Shown here: positions 26,466-34,977 of the stretch, piece after piece | How positions within the stretch are numbered: position 1 is the stretch's first letter | Layout: each line of letters starts with the position of its first letter | Translations under genes and position numbers: made by a program | Origin: Burkholderiaceae bacterium | Lineage (GTDB): Bacteria > Pseudomonadota > Gammaproteobacteria > Burkholderiales > Burkholderiaceae | Direction of reading: 5' to 3' | Assembly: GCA_947455485.1 (NCBI GenBank) | Contig: CANGNV010000002.1 | Coordinates: 1 to 64,000 of the forward strand | Length of the DNA stretch: 64,000 nucleotides | Notes under the pieces: model-generated | Seen by the model: only the letters and a program-made list of their open reading frames with translations | Told to the model about the DNA's origin: nothing | The model's database searches: none

Positions 26466-27122
26466 ATGGATATACATTCCGACTACAGTAAGCGTGTAGT
26501 TCTTAATCATCATGATTTGCCCTGGGTTTCAAGTCCTTCTACGGGTGTTGAGAGGCGGATGCTCGATCGTCAAGGAGATGAGATAGCTAAGGCCACCTCA
26601 ATTGTGCGTTATGAGGCTGGAGCAAAGTTCCCCTCTCATTTCCATGAATTTGGTGAAGAGATTTTTGTATTAGAGGGTGTATTTAGTGATGAGACAGGAG
26701 GCTATCCCGCTGGTACTTACATCATGAATCCTCCCGGCTCTTCCCACGCGCCTTTTAGTGAGAATGGTTGCACCCTTTTTGTTAAGTTGAGGCACCTTGG
26801 ATCTGAGCAAGTTGAGCGAGAGATTGTGGATACACATTCAACGCCATGGTTTCAGGGAATGGTCCCAGGCTTAACCGTAATGCCTTTAATGAGGCAGGGT
26901 ACAGGCTCTACATTAGTTCGTTGGGCGCCCCAAACCTACTTTAATCCTCATAAGCATTATGGTGGTGAGGAGATTTTTGTAGTTGAGGGTGTATTCGAAG
27001 ATGAGCATGGGCGCTATCCAGCTGGCTCATGGATTCGAAGTCCACACATGAGCCTGCATCAGCCTTTTAGTAAAGAGGGCTGCACGATTTTTGTCAAAAC
27101 TGGGCATCTGTTAAATAATTGA
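26466..27122 (+). CDS. Tandem-cupin protein (ChrR-type cupin family)
   Basis: The 218-residue protein contains two similar cupin halves. In the first, FPSHFHEFGEEIFVLEGVF is followed by YPAGTYIMNPPGSSHAPF. In the second, FNPHKHYGGEEIFVVEGVF is followed by YPAGSWIRSPHMSLHQPF. Each carries the His-x-His, Glu and later His expected for one bound metal. The C-terminal domain of anti-sigma factor ChrR, which answers singlet oxygen, has this cupin type. However, the zinc-binding anti-sigma domain is absent and no ECF sigma gene is adjacent, so it is better called a stand-alone cupin. It lies after a terminator and has its own promoter region. Confidence 0.85.
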   Translation: MDIHSDYSKRVVLNHHDLPWVSSPSTGVERRMLDRQGDEIAKATSIVRYEAGAKFPSHFHEFGEEIFVLEGVFSDETGGYPAGTYIMNPPGSSHAPFSENGCTLFVKLRHLGSEQVEREIVDTHSTPWFQGMVPGLTVMPLMRQGTGSTLVRWAPQTYFNPHKHYGGEEIFVVEGVFEDEHGRYPAGSWIRSPHMSLHQPFSKEGCTIFVKTGHLLNN

Positions 27123-27211
27123 ATCTAGGGGATATCGTTACTCAAGAGTTACTTGGTTGGTGGTAAGGGATAACTTTGAGCTGTAACCCTATATTTATAG
27201 GTTAGATCTTG

Positions 27212-27232
27212 TAGGGATTGGTAGGATTTTGG
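27212..27232 (+). promoter_or_regulatory. Second copy of the TAGGGATTGG direct repeat, candidate operator
   Basis: TAGGGATTGG is followed by an imperfect second half, TAGGATTTTGG. The 19 bases at 27207-27225 are identical to 23966-23984. The site lies 118 bases before the amidohydrolase gene and overlaps a -35-like TTGGCA (27229-27234). Conservation outside coding sequence at two loci beside the kinase/regulator pairs supports a regulator site. Confidence 0.5.
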
Positions 27233-27286
27233 CATTAACTTTATTTAATATTAGATATGTAGACCATTAGGCTTTTTTGACAAATT

Positions 27287-27302
27287 CTGCTGATATCAGC
27301 AG
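27287..27302. promoter_or_regulatory. 16-bp perfect palindrome upstream of amidohydrolase
   Basis: CTGCTGATATCAGCAG reads the same on both strands and lies 48 bases before the ATG at 27351, just after a TTGACA (27277-27282) that has no good -10. It may be a repressor site or part of a leader hairpin. A weaker stem CCTC/GAGG follows at 27307-27322. Confidence 0.35.
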
Positions 27303-27350
27303 GCATCCTCGTGATGATGAGGTAATTTTTACTCAAGTTAGGAACTGAAT

Positions 27351-29054
27351 ATGAAATTCGCACCAAAGTTACTCTCCGCTCTATTGATGGCGCAGTGCGC
27401 GGTTACTTTTGCCAAGGGCAATGCTGACACTATCTTTTATGGCGGCCCGATTGTTACCGTAAACGCCAAGAATGAAGAAGTTCAAGCACTTGCAGTTCAA
27501 AATGGCAAGATTGTTGCTGTCGGTACTAAGGATGCAGTTACCAAGGAGTGGCAAGCTGATAACACCAAGGTGTTTGATCTCAAGGGTCAAACATTGATGC
27601 CGGGATTTGTTGAGCCTCACGTACATATTATTGTGACCTCTGTGTTTGAGGGATTGGGTTTGAACTTAAGCAACTTCACGTTGCCATATGACACCAAAGA
27701 GTCATTGATTCAAAAAATGAAAGTTGCTCTTAAGGATGTTCCTGCCGGCGGTTGGTTATTTGGCTTCGGCGTTGATCCATCTCGCACCACACCTTTCATG
27801 GCGGAGCTTACTGCTGACGATTTAGATAAAGTTTCTAAAGACGTCCCAGTTTTCATCGTGAATCAATCTGGTCATATTGGCTATGTCAATCACAAGGCTT
27901 TAGAGTTAGCTGGAGTTACCAATCAATCGCCTAATCCTCCTGGTGGCGGAGTTTACGTTAAGGATGCAAAAGGTAATCTCACTGGTAAATTGATTGAGCC
28001 GCCTTCATATTTGGCGTTCATGGCGAAGATGCCTGCCCCAACAGAGGCGCAATTATTGGGCGCTATTCAGGGGACCATGAAAAAGATTGCCTCAACAGGT
28101 GTTACAACTGCTTCGGAGATGAGTGTTGGTGGTAATTTTGGCGTGGATAAAGAGGTTGCTATCTATAAGTCCATTTTTGCTAAAAATGCGTCACCGATTC
28201 GTGTGCGCGGCTATTTGTTTAGCGAGTCTATCCCATCAGGCAAGACCTCAATTAAGGCAAACGAGGGCGATGATCAATTGCGCTTTATTGGCATTAAATA
28301 TATCTCTGATGGCTCCACTCAGGGACTCACAGCTGCGTTAACTAAGCCTTATGCATACCCTAAGAATTCTCAATGGAGTGGAGAGCTTGATTTCAAAGAT
28401 GCTGAAATTTACGCTTCTGCAAAATCATTTTTCGATCAAGGTTGGCAAATTTCTACTCACGCCAATGGTGACAAAGCCATTGATCAAACCTTGGCCACTT
28501 ACTCCAAGCTCATGGCCGATAGCTCTAAGCAAGATCGTCGTTTGCGAATTGAGCACTTTACGATCAACAATGAGTCTCAGGTGAAAAAAGCCGTCAAATT
28601 AGGAGTGATTCCTAGCTTTACGATTGGTCACGTGGATTATTGGGGCGCCGCCTTTAATAATCATTTGGTTGGGCCAGACCGTGCAAAGCGTATCGACCCT
28701 GCTGGAGACTTTAAGCGTGCAGGCGGCAAATTTACTCTGCATAGTGATACCCCTGTATCACCTGTTGGTCCTTTGAATTACATTAGTGAAGAAGTAACGC
28801 GTTTATGGCAGTTGCCACCACAGAAAGCATTGGGAGCAGATCAAGCTGTTTCAGTTGATGACGCAATTCGTGCTGTGACTATTGATGCTGCTTATCAACT
28901 CTTTGCTGACAATATTGTTGGTAGCTTAGAAGTAGGTAAGCAGGCTGACTTTGTGGTTCTTGAAAAGAATCCACGCCAGACTCCTCCAGCTGATATTCGC
29001 AATATCAAGGTAAAAGGCACTTGGGTTAGCGGTAAGCCAGTTAACTTGAACTAG
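27351..29054 (+). CDS. Exported YtcJ-like amidohydrolase (complete metal site)
   Basis: The 567-residue protein has a signal peptide ending TFAKG near 22 and the amidohydrolase-3 fold. All expected metal and catalytic ligands are present: HVH in PGFVEPHVH, Lys in GIKYISDGS, His in STHANGD, His in RIEHFTI and Asp in LHSDTPV. The C-terminal VGSLEVGKQADFVVLEKNP is typical of the family. It should hydrolyse an amide, lactam or related bond in the periplasm; the substrate cannot be inferred. The upstream region carries the direct repeat shared with 23971. The next gene is a paralogue, separated by a terminator. Confidence 0.9.
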   Translation: MKFAPKLLSALLMAQCAVTFAKGNADTIFYGGPIVTVNAKNEEVQALAVQNGKIVAVGTKDAVTKEWQADNTKVFDLKGQTLMPGFVEPHVHIIVTSVFEGLGLNLSNFTLPYDTKESLIQKMKVALKDVPAGGWLFGFGVDPSRTTPFMAELTADDLDKVSKDVPVFIVNQSGHIGYVNHKALELAGVTNQSPNPPGGGVYVKDAKGNLTGKLIEPPSYLAFMAKMPAPTEAQLLGAIQGTMKKIASTGVTTASEMSVGGNFGVDKEVAIYKSIFAKNASPIRVRGYLFSESIPSGKTSIKANEGDDQLRFIGIKYISDGSTQGLTAALTKPYAYPKNSQWSGELDFKDAEIYASAKSFFDQGWQISTHANGDKAIDQTLATYSKLMADSSKQDRRLRIEHFTINNESQVKKAVKLGVIPSFTIGHVDYWGAAFNNHLVGPDRAKRIDPAGDFKRAGGKFTLHSDTPVSPVGPLNYISEEVTRLWQLPPQKALGADQAVSVDDAIRAVTIDAAYQLFADNIVGSLEVGKQADFVVLEKNPRQTPPADIRNIKVKGTWVSGKPVNLN

Positions 29055-29084
29055 TTATTCTTTACTAATTTACATTGTTCTATG

Positions 29085-29105
29085 CACCCGCTCCGGCGGG
29101 TGTTT
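29085..29105 (+). terminator. Rho-independent terminator (short T run)
   Basis: CACCCGC (29085-29091), loop TCCG, GCGGGTG (29096-29102), then TTT. The stem is strong but the U tract is short, so partial read-through to the next amidohydrolase is possible. Confidence 0.7.
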
Positions 29106-29191
29106 GCATTAATAACACATTGCAAACCCTAGTTTGTTGAAGTTATCTTATTTAGTATCATGTTCGAAATCGACTCATCTCAGGAATACTT

Positions 29192-30985
29192 ATGAATCTC
29201 AAATCTAAACTTATCTCTCTTGGCATTCTTGGAATCTTCTCAGGTCTGGCTAGCGCGGTTCAGTTAATTGATCCTCCATCTACACCCAAGCTTTCTAATA
29301 TCACCGTATTTGTGGCTAAAAAAATTGTCACGATGGATCCTGCGATTCCGAATGCCACTGCCGTTGCTGTTGCTGATGGCCGCATTCTTTCTGTTGGTTC
29401 ATTGGAGGATATGAAGCCTTGGACTGATAAGTATCCAACTCAAATCAATCGAGAGTTTGCTAACAAAGTGATGTATCCAGGCTTTGTTGAGCCCCATGCC
29501 CATGTCTTACTAGGCGGAATTTTATTTAATAAGCCCTTGGTTACTCCTTCACCAATGCCTAATCCTTGGGGCACTCCTTTTGCAGGCGTGCCTAATATGC
29601 AAGCGGCTATGGATGCCTTGAAGAAGTACTCCAACGATATTAAGGACCCCAATGAAACTCTCTTGGCTTGGGGTTGGGATGAGGTCGCGATGGGTAAGGT
29701 CCCCGATCGTCAGCTGCTAGATCAAGTTTCCACTACTCGCCCAATCATTCTTTGGAATGGCTCTGGACATGATATGTATGTCAACAGCGGGATGATCAAC
29801 CACTATGGCATTACTCCAGACAAAGTAAAAGATATTCCGGGGGTAGGCATTGATAAGAACGGTCAGCTCAATGGTCAATTTATTGATTTGGCTGCCGTAA
29901 TGTATGTCTTGAAGGTTGCCGGCAAAGATGTCTTAAAGCCAAATGAAGTCCCAAATGATTACCTCTATATGAGTGATCTGATGCAGCAGGCGGGTATTAC
30001 CACTACAGGCGATTTGGCTTTCGGGTCACTTAATCTTGAGGCTGAAATGAAAATGGCTAAGGCATTTTCTAAATCACCCGCTAGCTCAATTCGAGTAGTT
30101 CCCGTAATCTATGCCGATCCGTTTAAGGCAAAGTATGGCGATCAGGCAATTCAAGAGGCTTTGAACCTGAGTCAGAACGATAACGATCAGTTGATTTTTC
30201 AGGGCGTTAAATTCTATAGCGATGCAGGATATATGCCTGAGACGATGCGCATGGAGCATCCTAGTTTCGTCAATGGAACTATTGGGGTCTCAACTTACAA
30301 AACGGCTCAGGATTTCTCGGCTGCTATGAAGCCTTGGTGGGATGCGGGCTTTCATATTCATGTTCATAGTAATGGTGACGTGGGTAATGCCCATACTATT
30401 AATGCCTTACAGCTTTTGCAGGACTCTAAGCCCCGCTTTGACCATCGCTTTACAGTGAATCACTTTGGCATTCCAACTACTGCTATGGTGGCTAAGATTA
30501 AAGCCCTGAATGCGGTTGTTACTGCCAACATTACTTATGTATCTGAGCGAGCAAAACTTCAATATAACGCTCTTGGAGTGGATCGAGCATCATACGCAAC
30601 CCGCGTTGGTACATTGGTTCGTAATGGTATCGTCACCTCTATCCATTCGGATGCCCCAGTTGCTGCGCCTGATCCATTGAAGGAGGCGTGGTCTGTAGTT
30701 ACTCGTCGCGATGTTTATAACGATGGCAAAGTATGGGCTCCAGCAGAAGCTTTGTCTTCAGCGGAAGCGATGAAGATGGTAACGATTAATGCTGCCTATA
30801 CATTGGGGGTTGAAGATAAAGTAGGTAGTATTGAGGCGGGTAAGTTTGCCGACTTCGCAGTACTAAATGCTGACCCTCAAACTGTGCCTGCCATCAAAAT
30901 CAAGGATGTAGGAGTGTATGCAACGGTCTTGGGTGGTAAGGTCATTCCGGTAACAGAAACTAAGAAGCCTAGACCTTTGAATTAA
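29192..30985 (+). CDS. Exported YtcJ-like amidohydrolase (complete metal site, second)
   Basis: The 597-residue protein has a signal peptide (residues 1 to about 22, ASA) and the amidohydrolase-3 fold. Ligands visible are HAH in PGFVEPHAH, Lys in GVKFYSDAG, His in HVHSNGD, His in FTVNHFG and Asp in IHSDAPV. The end VGSIEAGKFADFAVLNADP is family-typical. It is distinct enough from the gene at 27351 that a different substrate is likely. A possible promoter is TTGTTG (29134) with TATCAT (29156-29161), spacer 16. It ends at a bidirectional terminator shared with the nitroreductase on the other strand. Confidence 0.9.
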   Translation: MNLKSKLISLGILGIFSGLASAVQLIDPPSTPKLSNITVFVAKKIVTMDPAIPNATAVAVADGRILSVGSLEDMKPWTDKYPTQINREFANKVMYPGFVEPHAHVLLGGILFNKPLVTPSPMPNPWGTPFAGVPNMQAAMDALKKYSNDIKDPNETLLAWGWDEVAMGKVPDRQLLDQVSTTRPIILWNGSGHDMYVNSGMINHYGITPDKVKDIPGVGIDKNGQLNGQFIDLAAVMYVLKVAGKDVLKPNEVPNDYLYMSDLMQQAGITTTGDLAFGSLNLEAEMKMAKAFSKSPASSIRVVPVIYADPFKAKYGDQAIQEALNLSQNDNDQLIFQGVKFYSDAGYMPETMRMEHPSFVNGTIGVSTYKTAQDFSAAMKPWWDAGFHIHVHSNGDVGNAHTINALQLLQDSKPRFDHRFTVNHFGIPTTAMVAKIKALNAVVTANITYVSERAKLQYNALGVDRASYATRVGTLVRNGIVTSIHSDAPVAAPDPLKEAWSVVTRRDVYNDGKVWAPAEALSSAEAMKMVTINAAYTLGVEDKVGSIEAGKFADFAVLNADPQTVPAIKIKDVGVYATVLGGKVIPVTETKKPRPLN

Positions 30986-31004
30986 TTTCGCATGTTTTTT
31001 GATG

Positions 31005-31038
31005 AAAAAATACCAACCTAGCAGTTGGTATTTTTTTT
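31005..31038. terminator. Bidirectional Rho-independent terminator
   Basis: AAAAAATACCAAC (31005-31017), loop CTAGCA, GTTGGTATTTTTT (31024-31036), with further T. A-run before and T-run after the stem make it work in both directions, between the convergent amidohydrolase (+) and nitroreductase (-). Confidence 0.92.
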
Positions 31039-31063
31039 GCCTACTATTTCTACTGATAGTGGA

Positions 31064-31699
31064 CTATTGAATCCAGGAAATAAATTGATCCTTGGCTCTT
31101 CTGACTTTCTTCAGGTTCACTAGCCAATCCTCATCAGCTTTTCGGTAGCCCAAGGGAAGCATGACTACGCTACGTAAACCTTTGGCTTTGAGGTTCAAGA
31201 TTTCATCTACTGCCTTTGGATTAAAGCCTTCCATGGGTGTGCAGTCTACTTGCTCGTAGGCTGCAGCAATCAGGGCCGTACCAAGGCCGATATAGGCTTG
31301 CTTAGCGGTATGCGTGAAATTGACCTCGGCATCTCTAGCGGGGTAGCTTTTGAGAAGCATTTGGCGATAAGCGGTTCCAGATTCGCTCTTGAAATCGCGA
31401 ATGGTTTCGGTCATATCAAACGCAGCATTAATGCGCTCAGCGGTGTAGTTGTCCCAAGCAGCAAAAACTAGCAGATGGGAGCAATCGGTAATTTGGGGCT
31501 GATCATTAGAGACAGCCCTCATTTGCTCTCTAATTTCTTTGTTGGTGATGACATAGATCTCATATGGCTGCAGTCCACTTGAGCTCGCGGTCAATCTAAT
31601 TGCCTCGAGAATTTGATCCACTTTTTCTTGGGGGACGCTTTTGGTGGCATCCATTTTTTTAGTGGCATAGCGCCATTGCAACTTATTAATTAGAGTCAT
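31064..31699 (-). CDS. NAD(P)H-dependent nitroreductase family oxidoreductase
   Basis: The 211-residue flavoprotein of the NfsB/nitroreductase family shows a typical start, LQWRYATKKMD, with the FMN-binding RYATKK. SSSGLQPYEIYVI and the C-terminal GLRSVVMLPLGYRKADEDW follow. It reduces nitro compounds, quinones or other electrophiles with FMN as cofactor. It lies downstream of the LysR gene on the same strand (68 bases apart) and may be read with it or from its own promoter. It ends at the bidirectional terminator. Confidence 0.9.
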   Translation of the reverse strand: MTLINKLQWRYATKKMDATKSVPQEKVDQILEAIRLTASSSGLQPYEIYVITNKEIREQMRAVSNDQPQITDCSHLLVFAAWDNYTAERINAAFDMTETIRDFKSESGTAYRQMLLKSYPARDAEVNFTHTAKQAYIGLGTALIAAAYEQVDCTPMEGFNPKAVDEILNLKAKGLRSVVMLPLGYRKADEDWLVNLKKVRRAKDQFISWIQ

Positions 31700-31767
31700 T
31701 TTTTCCTTTGGATCTATTAATGCAGTAATGAAACAGTGTAATGTGATTTAGATTTATTTGAGTGGGC

Positions 31768-32682
31768 TCATGATGCACACTGCTGCAGTAGATGTTCTCG
31801 AAGTAATGTGGCCGGAGGGGATAAAGTTGAACCTTCTCTGCTTGCTAGTAATAAATTACGTTTGGCCCAAGATTCCTTTAAAGGAATGGCGGCGAGCCCC
31901 ATAGCCTGGATCTGTGCTGCGCAGGCTTGGATAGGCAGTACGCCAATACCCAGATTAACGGCAATCATTTGGCACATTGCATCATAGCTACGCACTTGGA
32001 TTCTCAATCTCATTTGTTTGCCTAGCTTCTCAGCGCTTCTAGAGGTGAGCTCCAGTAAAGAGCTGCCTCGATTCAGGCCTACAAAGTCATACTCTAGACA
32101 CTCTTCAAAAGAAACACTTTTTTTCTTGCTAAGTGGATGAGACTTGCTGCAAGCAATCACCAACTCATCGCTCCCAATGACTTGAGTGTCCAATCCTGTA
32201 GTGGGGGATCCCTCAGCAAAGACTCCAATATCTGCAATGCCATCCATCAGGGCTCTCACAATATCTCCGCTAATTTGTTCTTCGACCTCAAGCTGAATCT
32301 CAGGATGTGCGCTTAAAAATTGCGACAGTGCTGATGGTAGAAATTCTGTGAGCGCAGACATATTGGCCCACAACCTTACATGCCCTTTAACTCCCTGAGA
32401 GTATTCACCCAATTCATTGCTAAATTGTTCAAATCCCTGAAAGAGGCGTAGAGCGTGCTGCATTACTGCATGACCTGCCTGTGTGAGTGTCACCCCTCTG
32501 GCGGACCTATCGAGAAGAGAAATGCCTACGGTTTCTTCAAGCTCGGACATTCTGCGGCTGGCAGCTGATAAGGCAAGACTGCACTCATGGGCGCCTTTGG
32601 TAATGCTTCCACTTTGGGCAACGGCACAGAAGAGCTTGAGAGTAACAAAGTCTATTCTGGCAGGGTTTATTTGAGGATTCAT
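31768..32682 (-). CDS. LysR-family transcriptional regulator
   Basis: The 304-residue protein has an N-terminal winged helix-turn-helix (about 10-68: LKLFCAVAQSGSITKGAHE, LSAASRRMSELEE) and a C-terminal periplasmic-binding-like effector domain (about 95-300). It is divergent from the CoA transferase operon with a 113-base shared region that holds a dyad (32698-32722) with a T-N11-A core. By the usual LysR rule it should regulate that operon and itself, with the carboxylate substrate or its CoA ester as a plausible effector. This link is inference from layout. Confidence 0.93.
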   Translation of the reverse strand: MNPQINPARIDFVTLKLFCAVAQSGSITKGAHECSLALSAASRRMSELEETVGISLLDRSARGVTLTQAGHAVMQHALRLFQGFEQFSNELGEYSQGVKGHVRLWANMSALTEFLPSALSQFLSAHPEIQLEVEEQISGDIVRALMDGIADIGVFAEGSPTTGLDTQVIGSDELVIACSKSHPLSKKKSVSFEECLEYDFVGLNRGSSLLELTSRSAEKLGKQMRLRIQVRSYDAMCQMIAVNLGIGVLPIQACAAQIQAMGLAAIPLKESWAKRNLLLASREGSTLSPPATLLREHLLQQCAS

Positions 32683-32697
32683 GTTGTTATTCTAGCT

Positions 32698-32722
32698 AAG
32701 CCTTCGCAAAATGAGAAGGCTT
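32698..32722. promoter_or_regulatory. Candidate LysR operator (inverted repeat)
   Basis: AAGCCTTC (32698-32705) and GAAGGCTT (32715-32722) form a perfect 8-bp inverted repeat around nine bases. The inner T-CGCAAAATGAG-A matches the LysR T-N11-A pattern. It lies 16 bases from the LysR start and 74 bases from the CoA transferase start, the normal place for an autoregulatory LysR site. Confidence 0.55.
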
Positions 32723-32795
32723 GGTCGCCGCATAGCAATTCTCAATCGGATCAAAATGGCGTAACTTTAGTAAAAATCATCTTTAAAGGAAGGTC

Positions 32796-33989
32796 ATGGA
32801 GCCCTTAGCTAATCTCAAGGTCATTGAAATGGGGCAGTTAATTGCTGGGCCATTTGCCGCTAAGACACTTGCTGATTTTGGTGCGGATGTCATCAAGATT
32901 GAGCCGCCTAAGGTGGGCGATGCCTTGCGCAAATGGCGCCTACTAAAAGATGGTACTTCCGTCTGGTGGCAAGTGCAGTCGCGCAATAAGCGCTCTCTTT
33001 CGCTTGATCTGAAGCAAGCCGAAGCTCAAGATATTGTCAGAACCTTAATTTGCGAGGCGGACATCTTGATTGAGAATTTCCGTCCCGGCACCTTAGAGGG
33101 CTGGGGTTTAGATCCAGAAAAATTACTTGAACTCAATCCCAAATTAATCGTTCTCAGAATTAGTGGCTATGGCCAAACTGGCCCTTACCGCGACAAGCCA
33201 GGATTTGGGGTGGTTGCGGAGGCTATGGGTGGCCTGCGTCATCTCACTGCAGAGCCGGGCAGAGTGCCAGTACGAGTTGGTGTCAGTATTGGCGATACCT
33301 TAGCCTCTTTACATGGTGTGATTGGTATTTTGTTGGCACTGCAAGAGCGTCATCAAAGTGGCAAGGGACAAATAATTGATATTGCTCTATACGAAGCAGT
33401 ATTTAACTGTATGGAAAGCTTGCTTCCTGAGTACAGTGCATTCGGGGAAGTTCGCCAGGCTGGCGGCAGCGCCTTGCCAGGTATTGCTCCTAGCAATGCC
33501 TACCTCTGTGCCGACGGTGGATATGTTTTAGTTGCAGGCAATGGCGACAGCATCTTCAAGCGCTTAATGGGAATGATTGGTCGCAATGATTTAGCTAGTG
33601 ATCCAGCACTCGAAAATAATGATGGCAGGGTTGCTCGTGTTGCAGAGCTAGATCAAGCGATTGGCACATGGGCTAAGACAATGACAACAGATCAGGCATT
33701 GCACTTATTGGATTCTGTTGCAGTCCCGGCTGGGAAGATATATACCGTTGCCGATATTGCTAGCGATCCGCATTACAAGGCACGAGGCAATATTCAAAAG
33801 ATTCAGATGCAAGATGGTAGTGAGTTAGATGTGCCTGGGGTCATTCCCAAGTTATCGCGTACACCAGGATCAATCAAAACTCTAGCGCCTAATATTGGTG
33901 AGAATACTGATGAAATTCTTCGCAGTATTGGATTAACGGATGCACAGCTCGCCTCTTTAAAAGAACGCGGTGTTGCATTTACTAAATAA
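32796..33989 (+). CDS. CaiB/BaiF-type (class III) CoA transferase
   Basis: The 397-residue protein matches the class III CoA-transferase family throughout: LKVIEMGQLIAGPFAAKTLADFGADVIKIEPP at the start, SRNKRSLSLDLK and GQTGPY. The catalytic Asp is Asp167 in VSIGDTLASLHG, the residue that carries the acyl-anhydride intermediate. It moves CoA from a donor such as succinyl-CoA to a carboxylic acid. HMG-CoA lyase is the next gene (30-base gap), which points to 3-hydroxy-3-methylglutarate or a related branched dicarboxylate as acceptor. Mammalian SUGCT, of the same class, uses glutarate and HMG. The acceptor is inferred only. Confidence 0.9.
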   Translation: MEPLANLKVIEMGQLIAGPFAAKTLADFGADVIKIEPPKVGDALRKWRLLKDGTSVWWQVQSRNKRSLSLDLKQAEAQDIVRTLICEADILIENFRPGTLEGWGLDPEKLLELNPKLIVLRISGYGQTGPYRDKPGFGVVAEAMGGLRHLTAEPGRVPVRVGVSIGDTLASLHGVIGILLALQERHQSGKGQIIDIALYEAVFNCMESLLPEYSAFGEVRQAGGSALPGIAPSNAYLCADGGYVLVAGNGDSIFKRLMGMIGRNDLASDPALENNDGRVARVAELDQAIGTWAKTMTTDQALHLLDSVAVPAGKIYTVADIASDPHYKARGNIQKIQMQDGSELDVPGVIPKLSRTPGSIKTLAPNIGENTDEILRSIGLTDAQLASLKERGVAFTK

Positions 33990-34019
33990 TGAATTCAATT
34001 AATTACATGGTCGAATAAT

Positions 34020-34946
34020 ATGACTCGAATATATTTCAATGACGTTGTTACTAGAGATGGTTTTCAGATTGAGCCTAACTTTATTCCGACTGATGACAAG
34101 GTCAAGTTAGTAGATGAATTAAGTCGATGTGGCTTTGCCAAAATTGAGGTGACTTCTTTTACATCACCGAAAGCCATTCCGATGTTGCGTGACGCCGAGG
34201 AGGTCATGGGCAGAATTGAACGTATGCCGGGTGTCGAGTACACAGTCTTGGTGCCTAATTTGCGTGGTGCAGAGCGTGCTTTTGAGTCTCGCGCAGATGA
34301 ATTCAATCTCGTAATGTCAACTTCAGAAACTCATAACCTAGCCAATCTGCGTATGGGTCGAGAGAAGAGTTTTTCAGGTTTGGCTGAAGTGATTCGTTAT
34401 GTAGATGGCAGAACACCTATCAATGTTTCCTTATCAACAGCCTTTGGTTGCCCCATGGAGGGTGATGTGCCACAGTCTGTTGTTGAGGAATTTGTTCAAC
34501 GCTTCGCAGATCTTGGGGTACGCGGTGTGACTATTTGCGACACGACGGGTATGGCTCATCCTGCGCAGGTTGCTTTGATGGCGAATGATCTACAGAAGAA
34601 GTTTGCTGATTTGCAGCTGACATTTCATTTCCACAATACCCGGGGCATGGGGCTAGCTAATGTACTTGCAGCAGTTCAGTCTGGAATTGTGCGCTTTGAT
34701 GGTTCGCTAGGTGGACTCGGCGGTTGCCCCTATGCACCAGGTGCTAGCGGCAACATCTCAAGTGAAGATGCTATTCATATGCTCGATGCGATGGGATATG
34801 ACACGGGGATAGACATCCCACGCTTAATTGGTTTGGCACGTGAGTTACCGCTGATTGTGGGGCACTCTGTGCCGGGCCAGGTAGCTCAGGCTGGCAGCAC
34901 TTGCGATTTACATCCTGCCCCTGCTTATGTGGCAGAGTTACGTTAA
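34020..34946 (+). CDS. Hydroxymethylglutaryl-CoA lyase family protein
   Basis: The 308-residue TIM-barrel protein of the DRE-TIM metallolyase superfamily has VVTRDGFQIE at the start (the DRE-like Arg-Asp), HFHNTRGMG with the metal His pair, and the HMG-CoA lyase signature GGLGGCPYAPGASGN containing the active-site Cys. It should split HMG-CoA into acetyl-CoA and acetoacetate, or a similar 3-hydroxyacyl-CoA such as citramalyl-CoA. Placed between a class III CoA transferase and a Bug receptor, it fits a catabolic rather than a ketogenic role. Confidence 0.92.
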   Translation: MTRIYFNDVVTRDGFQIEPNFIPTDDKVKLVDELSRCGFAKIEVTSFTSPKAIPMLRDAEEVMGRIERMPGVEYTVLVPNLRGAERAFESRADEFNLVMSTSETHNLANLRMGREKSFSGLAEVIRYVDGRTPINVSLSTAFGCPMEGDVPQSVVEEFVQRFADLGVRGVTICDTTGMAHPAQVALMANDLQKKFADLQLTFHFHNTRGMGLANVLAAVQSGIVRFDGSLGGLGGCPYAPGASGNISSEDAIHMLDAMGYDTGIDIPRLIGLARELPLIVGHSVPGQVAQAGSTCDLHPAPAYVAELR

Positions 34947-34977
34947 TTCTTTTTGATTTCATTTGAGGGCTAGTCTC

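Noticed and set aside
26466..27122. Calling the tandem cupin an anti-sigma factor ChrR
   Set aside because: The N-terminal zinc-binding anti-sigma domain is missing and no ECF sigma gene is adjacent; only the cupin part fits.
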